DNA from: Chromera velia
Taxonomy: Eukaryota > Sar > Chromeraceae
Assembly: GCA_018398765.1 (NCBI GenBank)
Contig: JAHBMJ010000216.1
Location: 1 to 53,692, forward strand
Length of the DNA: 53,692 nucleotides
Reading direction: 5' to 3'
Shown: in pieces, positions 49,719-53,692 of the stretch
Layout: each line of letters opens with the position of its first letter
How positions within the stretch are numbered: position 1 is the stretch's first letter
Program-made: the position numbers and the translations under genes
The notes under the pieces: model-generated
Databases searched by the model: none
What the model was told of the DNA's origin: nothing
Seen by the model: the letters and a program-made list of their open reading frames with translations, nothing else

Positions 49719-52700
49719 CGGTCCCGCTTGCTCGCTTCTTCTTTTTCTTCTTCTTCTTTTTCTCCGTTCGGGTTGTTCTCGGCCTGCGTTCGGAGTGGAT
49801 AAAGATGGAAGGATTCCAGAAGACGCAACAAAGTCGCTCGACAGAATTCCGCCCGCTTGCTAACTGTCTCATAAGGAAGTGGGAAAAGCACAGGGTGGTT
49901 TTGCATTCCTTTCTCTCTCCTTTTCGTCTGCACACTTGTCATGGAGAGACGTGTGTATGTACGCACGGATTTTTGTATGCATGTTTTTCAGAGGGAGTGG
50001 TCGAAAGGATGTGAAAGTCACCTCCGTGTCTGCTCTCCTTCACCTTCCTATGTGTTCCTTCACTCCCCCATTTTCTGGGCGCAGACGTGGTGTCTTCTTG
50101 TTTTTGATTTTTCAAAGAGCCGACTCATTCAATTGCAATGCTGCGACGTATGAAATTTGTACCCTCACTCATTTGCGCATGTATCTGCCTGCCTGTGGGT
50201 TCCTTATGTACTGACATGAGGCGCGTATGGGAGAAAATGAATACGTCCTTTCCATCTCTCTCTCTCTCTCCTTCCTCTCTGTGTGCAGCGATCGACTGTG
50301 TGTTCTCTTCCTGGACCGAATGGTCAGACTGCAACTCTGCGTGCGGAGAGGGGAGCCGTGTGCGTTACAGGGAGATCGAGACTCCATCCAAGCACGGGGG
50401 CAAACCGTGCATCGAGCTGGGCCTGCTGGTCGACGAGGAGAGATGCGAGGCGGAAACAAAATGCCGTCAGTCAGTTAGTCAGTTGTGTGTGTCCGTGTGT
50501 CCGTGTGTGTGTGTGTGTGTGTGTGTGTTAGTCTTGTCACTCGGGAAAAAAAAAAACGTACGGTCTGTCCCTGTGTGCCTGCATGTCTGTGTTTCCGTCT
50601 GTCTAAAGAATGAAACCCATGGTATGTGTTCCCAGTATTCTGATGGCTCCTTTACTCTCATTCAAACATCAAGTCACTCAAATGTGATCAAGAAGCTCAC
50701 TCATGCACAGCAATCCAATGATCGCTTTCCCCTTTCAGCGTCGCTCTGACTGTTACCTCGCGTGCTGCGCTCTACCTTTTTTTTTCTTTTTTACCGTTTT
50801 TATTTCCGTCCCTTCTTTCCTCTAGGCCCACTAGACACTGCACGATTTCGGTAGCCCCCTAACTGTCTTTCCTTTTTCCTGCCTGCCTGCCGGTTTTCTC
50901 CTTTGTCTCGTGCAGCCATTCACTGCGAGGTCGGAGAATGGAGTGAGTGGGGGCCCTGCTCTGCGACTTGCGGTGCGGGACTGCATATGCGCGCTCGGCT
51001 GGTGAATGTGGAAGCAGAATACGGAGGGAATGAGTGTCCGGCAAATCTTGAGGAGACGGAGACGTGCTTCGAGACTGTTTGCCGTGAGTTGTGTGTGTGT
51101 GTGTGTGTGTGTGTGTTCGCTTTGCCCTTCCTTATCTCTCTCTCTCTTTTTCATTCCTTCCTTCCTTCCTTCCTTCCTTCCACCTTTCTTTTCCTTCTTT
51201 CCTGTCTCTTTCTCTGTCGCTCCAGGGGAACGGTCATCTCATTCCTTCCCCGCTTTCGCCCTTTCCTTTCCTTTCCTCTGTTTCCTTCTCGCCGCAAATT
51301 CGTCCGTTGGGTGCGTGTTCCCCCTTCGTCCCTCCATCTGTTTCTATCGTCTCTTTCTTCGGTGGCGTTTTGCTGTGTCTGCGACAGACTCTCTCCACGT
51401 GTACGGCTGTGTATTTTCTTCTCTCTCTGCACCCCTCTGTCTGTCCGTCACTAGCTCTGCGGGTACATCTCCATATGAAAGAAAGAAAAAGCACAACAAC
51501 AACATAGAGAAAGTGCATCTACTTCGCTGACCATACTTCTGCTTTTCTTCGTGCAGCCGTGGACTGTCAGCTGGCTGCCTGGAGCGTTTGGAGTGATTGC
51601 TCTGCCACGTGCGGCATAGGGTCGATGAAGCGGAAGAGGTGGGCAAGTGTGTGGACCTGTTTGTGTGCCTTTCTCTCTCTCTGTTTCTCGGGGTTAATTG
51701 ATTTTCCGTTATGGTGCGCATTATCGCTTTCAACTGCCATACCAGCGCAAAAAAGGCTGGCAGGAAACAATTGGTTTGACGCATCCATGAGCTTTGTTTC
51801 TCTCTCTCTCTTATACCACATCTTCCTGCCTGCCTGCCTGCCTGTCTGCAGGTTTGTGTTGAGAGAGGCAACCCCTGGAGGAGAGGACTGCCCCCCCGAC
51901 GCACCCCTGGAGGAAACCTCACAGTGCCAATACGAAGCATGCCGTCAGTCCATTCTCTTTGATGCGATCGACACATGATCTGCCAATCAATCAAGCAATC
52001 ACTTGGGCGTAAAGAGTAGCTGCACAGAACAAAACCAGCCACAAAGACACACAAAGTGAGAATAAGAAGGTTTTGTCGCACTGGTGTCTACGCAATAAGA
52101 GCCGAGTCTTCCTTTTCGGAAATCATTCCCTCCTGAGCGCGTCGGCTCATTTCATCTGCCATTCCCTTGTTTCTTTGGATCTGACTGCATATGCTTAGGA
52201 CAGGGGGACTTTCGCCCGTGCTTTCGCGATTGATAGATAAAATGAATGGGTGCATGTCAAATATGCACCTATCGACTGGGAGCTTTGAGAACCCGCGGAC
52301 GATGTATTAAATTCGAGAACCCCCATACTCGAATTACTGAAGGAAGGATCGAATGATCGAATGCTGACAGCATCATCTCATACATATCACTCACTGATCT
52401 CCCTCAATCCCCATTCCTCCTTCCCTTCCTTCCCTCCCTCCCTGCCTGCCTGCAGCCACAGCGCCCCCAGAAGGTAACACGACCACAGAGTATTCATGGT
52501 TCCCCACAGAGGTCCCCACCCCAACCACCACAACCACAGAGGCCCCAACGACAACCACGGAGAACGAGGACGATCTCACCCCGACCGCCCCCCCCCAGAA
52601 TGCCACCACGACAGTAGCAGCAACAGAGGAAGGCACAGGAGGAGGAACGGAAGTCCCCACTACTGACCCATGTGCGGACCTGGAAGGCGACGACGGTGGT

Positions 52701-52943
52701 TGGACGACGCAGTGGTGGAAGGACAAGACCTACCCGATAGTCCAGCCGTGCATCCAGGATCTCATCATCCTCTGTTTCCTCATTGCAGCCTTCCTCATGA
52801 CTTGCTGCTGCTGTTGCTGTTGTGCGTGCGCTCTGCACCACAAAGGGTCGAGTCATCAGCATTCTGGCAGGACCAACGGTGGAGGCTACACAGGAATAGG
52901 TGGTCCGCCGGACACTGATGACATCGACGTCGGAAATACGTGA
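32983..52943 (+). CDS. Giant type I membrane protein: signal peptide, 2 WSC-like, 27 TSP1 modules, TM; 34 exons, 2026 residues
   Basis: A predicted surface or secretory-organelle adhesin. ATG 32983 opens a signal peptide (EEWLVLLAAGLFSSVRA). Exons 1-5: 32983-33124, 33252-33539, 33751-33807, 34541-34731, 34983-35274. They give two WSC-like cysteine domains (about 60-143 and 163-255) and a Thr/Pro linker. Then come 27 TSP1 modules (324-1864), joined as C-P-[V/I]-D-C in most cases, each on one phase-1/phase-1 exon except the last, which is split. The final exon adds a Thr-rich stalk, a helix, seven consecutive Cys and a short acidic tail. The CDS of 6081 nt closes exactly on the stop. 23 modules keep the W-x-x-W C-mannosylation motif and 19 keep the C-x-x-S/T-C O-fucosylation motif, as known for TSP1 domains. 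Multi-TSP1 membrane adhesins are typical of alveolates (TRAP/CTRP in apicomplexans), but the WSC pair is not part of TRAP. Exon 3 is the least certain exon because the frame closes with or without it. Confidence 0.85.
33252..33539 (+). CDS. Exon 2: first WSC-like domain
   Basis: Phase 1 at both ends. The WSC pattern appears as HDHCALYA, then FALVVDEGCW, then PPNRCSLPCGGNLQQSCGG. WSC domains are cysteine-rich modules thought to bind carbohydrate. The C-x-C of a typical WSC is reduced to a single Cys in DEGCW. Confidence 0.75.
33751..33807 (+). CDS. Exon 3: short linker exon (uncertain)
   Basis: 19 codons (MREHEELSMMKVATESSD) between tgttgcag and gtcggt, phase 1 at both ends. The frame is unaffected if it is skipped, so it may be alternative or false. 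Confidence 0.45.
33885..33913 (+). repeat. Poly-C run containing an undetermined base
   Basis: A cytosine tract with N at 33898, inside the intron after exon 3. Its length is probably not reliable. Confidence 0.85.
34541..34731 (+). CDS. Exon 4: second WSC-like domain, first part
   Basis: Phase 1 in, phase 0 out. Starts DNCYSMRLFGG, then ENCKKKC, then HFMGLAGGRKCYCLEEE, the typical WSC run ending in C-x-C. Confidence 0.8.
34983..35274 (+). CDS. Exon 5: end of second WSC-like domain and Thr/Pro linker
   Basis: Phase 0 in, phase 1 out (gtgagt). Completes the WSC with GCTIPCSGNKSEMCGSWRA, then a Thr/Pro/Ser-rich stretch (PTPSPTLTTSELVRTTTP) that is likely O-glycosylated. Confidence 0.8.
35704..35868 (+). 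CDS. TSP1 module 1 exon
   Basis: Residues 324-378. VDCVVGDWGVWGECTATCG keeps W-x-x-W and C-T-A-T-C. Donor gtaagt, the only textbook donor in the array. Confidence 0.9.
36498..36671 (+). CDS. TSP1 module 2 exon
   Basis: Residues 379-436. The first Trp is replaced (FGPWGECSVSCG), and an extra Cys is present in CPCESAL. Donor gtcagt. Confidence 0.9.
36968..37141 (+). CDS. TSP1 module 3 exon
   Basis: Residues 437-494. TDCVVTGWSEWSACSATCG. The last 38 bases of the exon plus its donor are duplicated 72 bp downstream (see the repeat at 37104-37235). Confidence 0.9.
37104..37235 (+). repeat. 72-bp tandem duplication of an exon end and its 5' splice site
   Basis: cttttcgatgcaatcgagtg at 37104 recurs as cttttcgatgcgatcgagtg at 37176, each followed by gactgcc|gtcagtctcct. 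Between the copies lies a T17 run. The frame stays open, so use of the second donor would add 24 residues. Confidence 0.85.
37228..37282. repeat. (CT)n(GT)n microsatellite
   Basis: CT then GT dinucleotides in the intron after TSP1 module 3. Confidence 0.9.
37634..37801 (+). CDS. TSP1 module 4 exon
   Basis: Residues 495-550. IDCKMSEWQPWTPCDAECG: W-x-x-W intact, but the fucosylation Ser/Thr is lost (CDAEC). Donor gtgagt. Confidence 0.9.
38179..38352 (+). CDS. TSP1 module 5 exon
   Basis: Residues 551-608. VDCEVGEWSEWSSCSATCG, followed by a short DKG insertion. The acceptor sits in gcatgcag. Donor gtcagt. Confidence 0.9.
38387..38425. repeat. (GT)n microsatellite
   Basis: GT tract starting about 35 bases after the module 5 donor. 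Confidence 0.9.
38848..39021 (+). CDS. TSP1 module 6 exon
   Basis: Residues 609-666. VDCEVTGWGPWESCSASCG. Donor gtcagt. A tandem array repeating this donor context starts at the exon end. Confidence 0.9.
39012..39250 (+). repeat. Intronic tandem repeat carrying copies of the 5' splice site
   Basis: Alternating units of about 40-45 bp, each containing gactgcc[g/a]tcagttttcctttttt followed by a T or G run and atcggggc. Copies with an intact GT lie at about 39022, 39109 and 39197. Alternate copies at about 39063, 39150 and 39238 read gactgccatcag, so GT has become AT. All frames needed for read-through stay open. Confidence 0.85.
39472..39636 (+). CDS. TSP1 module 7 exon
   Basis: Residues 667-721. 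VDCQMSPWEPWGECSVSCG. Ends TGC T|gtgagt, so the usual linking Pro is lost and the next junction codon becomes Tyr. Confidence 0.9.
40155..40331 (+). CDS. TSP1 module 8 exon (divergent)
   Basis: Residues 722-780. Starts VPKCIYSEWTEWGEC, then a longer loop (VYSHNGGCGNGG) in place of C-S-x-S-C-G. The most diverged module. Donor is gtcagtcagtcagtt. Confidence 0.85.
40670..40840 (+). CDS. TSP1 module 9 exon
   Basis: Residues 781-837. VDCDMSAWSNWGECSATCG; all canonical motifs kept. Donor gtcagt. Confidence 0.9.
41064..41234 (+). CDS. TSP1 module 10 exon
   Basis: Residues 838-894. IDCRLGEWSDWGECDSECG; fucosylation Ser/Thr lost. Donor gtcagt. Confidence 0.9.
41777..41827 (+). repeat. (TA)n(TG)n microsatellite forming the 3' end of an intron
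   Basis: TA then TG repeats run directly into the acceptor tgtgcag of TSP1 module 11, in the place of a polypyrimidine tract. Confidence 0.9.
41828..41998 (+). CDS. TSP1 module 11 exon
   Basis: Residues 895-951. VDCEMSDWGSWSQCDSTCG. Donor gtcagt. Confidence 0.9.
42417..42584 (+). CDS. TSP1 module 12 exon
   Basis: Residues 952-1007. VDCELSEWGCWGSCPVECG; an additional Cys lies inside W-x-x-W and the fucosylation site is lost. Donor gtcagt. Confidence 0.9.
42928..43101 (+). CDS. TSP1 module 13 exon
   Basis: Residues 1008-1065. IDCEMSDWSEWGGCSISCG. Donor gtcagt. Confidence 0.9.
43487..43580. repeat. (TA)n(GT)n microsatellite, self-complementary
   Basis: Two TA blocks around a short aataca spacer, then GT repeats, in the intron before TSP1 module 14. 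The TA part can fold into a cruciform. Confidence 0.9.
43607..43696. repeat. (GATT)n/(GGTT)n repeat
   Basis: Tandem tetranucleotides gatt and ggtt ending 20 bases before the module 14 acceptor. Confidence 0.9.
43716..43889 (+). CDS. TSP1 module 14 exon
   Basis: Residues 1066-1123. VDCLVSCWSKWGECSVTCG, with an extra Cys before the Trp motif. Donor gtcagt after TGTC. Confidence 0.9.
44186..44222. repeat. (CA)n microsatellite
   Basis: CA tract in the intron before TSP1 module 15. Confidence 0.9.
44263..44436 (+). CDS. TSP1 module 15 exon
   Basis: Residues 1124-1181. VDCVMGEWESWDDVACSARCG: a two-residue insertion before the second Cys; fucosylation site lost. Donor gtcagt. Confidence 0.9.
45037..45204 (+). 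CDS. TSP1 module 16 exon
   Basis: Residues 1182-1237. VDCEMTPWSAWGECSKSCG. Donor gtcagt. Confidence 0.9.
45550..45714 (+). CDS. TSP1 module 17 exon
   Basis: Residues 1238-1292. IDCEVSEWQDFSDCSASCG; the second Trp is Phe. Donor gtcagt. Confidence 0.9.
46033..46200 (+). CDS. TSP1 module 18 exon
   Basis: Residues 1293-1348. IDCVMEAWSAWGCCSSDCG; doubled Cys and no fucosylation Ser/Thr. Donor gtcggt, unique in the array. Confidence 0.9.
46604..46771 (+). CDS. TSP1 module 19 exon
   Basis: Residues 1349-1404. IDCKLSEWSEWAPCSSSCG. Donor gtcagt. Confidence 0.9.
47327..47500 (+). CDS. TSP1 module 20 exon
   Basis: Residues 1405-1462. IDCEVSPPGPWGECSLSCG; the first Trp is lost. Donor gtcagt. Confidence 0.9.
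47529..47660. repeat. (TCTG)n with a 51-bp tandem duplication
   Basis: The block tttcttctttatctcttg at 47561 recurs 51 bp downstream as tttcttctttgtctcttg, embedded in TCTG repeats, in the intron after TSP1 module 20. Confidence 0.8.
47853..48023 (+). CDS. TSP1 module 21 exon
   Basis: Residues 1463-1519. VDCVMTDWGDWGECSAECG; fucosylation site lost. Donor gtcagt. Confidence 0.9.
48345..48512 (+). CDS. TSP1 module 22 exon
   Basis: Residues 1520-1575. IDCTLTPWSSWADCTVTCG; ends ESCCRPAC with one extra Cys. Donor gtcagt. Confidence 0.9.
48896..49069 (+). CDS. TSP1 module 23 exon
   Basis: Residues 1576-1633. Starts VPCLVSEWREWGDCSASCD: Asp of the usual V/I-D-C is Pro, and the Gly after the third Cys is Asp. 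Donor gtgagt. Confidence 0.9.
49493..49666 (+). CDS. TSP1 module 24 exon
   Basis: Residues 1634-1691. Starts VPCQVSEWGAFDECTATCG: shares the V-P-C start with module 23; second Trp is Phe. Donor gtcagt. Confidence 0.9.
49681..49718. repeat. (GT)n microsatellite
   Basis: GT tract starting 14 bases after the module 24 donor. Confidence 0.9.
50289..50465 (+). CDS. TSP1 module 25 exon
   Basis: Residues 1692-1750. IDCVFSSWTEWSDCNSACG; fucosylation site lost; slightly longer C-terminal loop (IELGLLVDEERC). Donor gtcagtcagtt. Confidence 0.9.
50916..51083 (+). CDS. TSP1 module 26 exon
   Basis: Residues 1751-1806. Starts IHCEVGEWSEWGPCSATCG, with His replacing the usual Asp. Donor gtgagt. Confidence 0.9.
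51557..51638 (+). CDS. TSP1 module 27, first half (split exon)
   Basis: VDCQLAAWSVWSDCSATCG then SMKRKR. Ends AG|gtgggc in phase 2. The only module interrupted by an intron (213 bp). Confidence 0.85.
51852..51943 (+). CDS. TSP1 module 27, second half
   Basis: Phase 2 in after ctgcag, phase 1 out before gtcagt. Reads FVLREATPGGEDCPPD to QCQYEAC. The two halves total 174 nt, the same size as unsplit modules, so the intron was gained inside an existing module. Confidence 0.85.
52456..52943 (+). CDS. Last exon: Thr-rich stalk, transmembrane helix, Cys cluster and tail
   Basis: 161 full codons and stop, found by splice phase because the exon holds no early ATG. The stalk is Thr/Pro-rich (TPTTTTTEAPTTTTENEDD), likely mucin-like. 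A helix DLIILCFLIAAFLMT (about residues 1966-1980) is followed by seven consecutive Cys then ACAL, likely palmitoylated (inference). The tail is 36 residues, Gly-rich, and ends DTDDIDVGNT. It lacks the penultimate Trp typical of TRAP-family tails. Confidence 0.85.
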
Positions 52944-53692
52944 GGGAGGTGTGGGTGTTAGAGAGAGAGGGGGCAAGGGTGGAGGGGATTTGGAAAAGAC
53001 GGCACGAAGCAGAAAGGAAAGGGGGTAAGAGACGACGCATACATACAATGAGACATCCATCCATCCATCCGAAAGTCGAGGCAATTAAGTGATGGGAAGG
53101 ATCAGAACGTAAGAACAGACAGACAGACACTCCGCTCTTCTGCTCCTGTCTCGCAGTTCTGTCTGCCTGTCTCTTTCTCTTGATTCTTCTCGCTCAAGTG
53201 CGTCCGAGAGGGAGGGAGGGAAGGAGGATCCACGGGGAAGGGGGATGGATGGTGAAGGGCGACAACAATGACAGAATGCCTGCTTGCATGCTGTGCCAGG
53301 AAGGAATCTGTCATCGACTGATTGGCATCGTCTGCACTGCGTGCGCCTGCCTTCTTTCTCGCCCTTTCCTTTCGCTTACCATGTTCGAACACTTTCGTCC
53401 TGTCATCCCTTCCCCTTTTCGGTCGTCTGTTCTTAGTAAACGCCTTTTCTGGATGGGTAGGTGTGCTGCATCCGTTGTGAATATGGGGGGAGGGGGCGGA
53501 AGAGCACTGTGAAGTGTCAACAAGGTCGGAAATCCCATTGATTGATTGGGTGCGTTTTTGGAGAGAAAATTCGGTATGTTTGGTGTACTTCTGCTTCCTC
53601 TCTTTTTTTCTTCTTTCTTGTTCGTCTTTGACTTTCTTCTCTTTCCTTCCTCTTTAAATTCATCCACTGGTTGGTTGACTGCTGGGGGGGGG
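52944..53692. other. 3' flank of the TSP1/WSC gene
   Basis: Downstream of the stop: CATC repeats at about 53055-53070, a short GACA repeat, and mixed sequence. No further gene is evident before the window ends. No clear AATAAA-type signal was seen. Confidence 0.5.

Overview
This is nuclear DNA from an intron-rich protist, most likely a photosynthetic alveolate close to apicomplexans. A chromerid such as Chromera velia is my leading guess, made from content and not from any database match. The reasons are: surface proteins built from thrombospondin type 1 (TSP1), WSC, C-type-lectin and EGF-like modules; roughly even base composition; short GT-AG introns full of CT, GT, GTCA and GATT microsatellites; and many introns that begin GTCAGT. 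No bacterial-style operon, rRNA gene or CRISPR array is visible. Because the genes are split into small exons, most open reading frames in the window are accidental, and I built gene models by joining exons whose reading phases agree.

Layout. 1-9434: no convincing gene; it holds a 78-bp tandem duplication, a degenerate tRNA-like (SINE-like) sequence, a 238-bp MITE with an 8-bp target-site duplication, and long purine and CT tracts. 9435-13434 (minus): a two-exon gene for a 1227-residue low-complexity protein rich in Gln, Ala, Ser and Pro. 15243-21710 (plus): a Kelch-repeat gene of at least 11 exons, resembling the KLHDC4 group, with one junction unresolved. 21711-26511: 4.8 kb without a clear gene, with a 33-bp minisatellite, a 24-G run and an AT-rich patch. 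26512-32212 (minus): an eight-exon gene for a 981-residue type I membrane protein (signal peptide, C-type lectin-like domain, two short Cys-x-Cys modules, EGF-like domain, transmembrane helix, long acidic tail). 32983-52943 (plus): a 34-exon gene for a 2026-residue type I membrane protein (signal peptide, two WSC-like domains, Thr/Pro-rich linker, 27 TSP1 modules, Thr-rich stalk, transmembrane helix, seven-cysteine cluster, 36-residue tail). The summed phases of both surface-protein models close exactly on their stop codons.

How the genes relate. The lectin and TSP1/WSC genes lie head to head, 770 bp apart, so they may share a bidirectional promoter. Both products look like glycan-facing surface proteins, and I infer a role in adhesion or environment sensing, comparable to but distinct from apicomplexan TRAP-family adhesins. 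The strongest unusual signals are the one-exon-one-module phase-1 TSP1 array, its nearly uniform TGCC|GTCAGT donors, the duplicated donors inside two of its introns, and the complete MITE.
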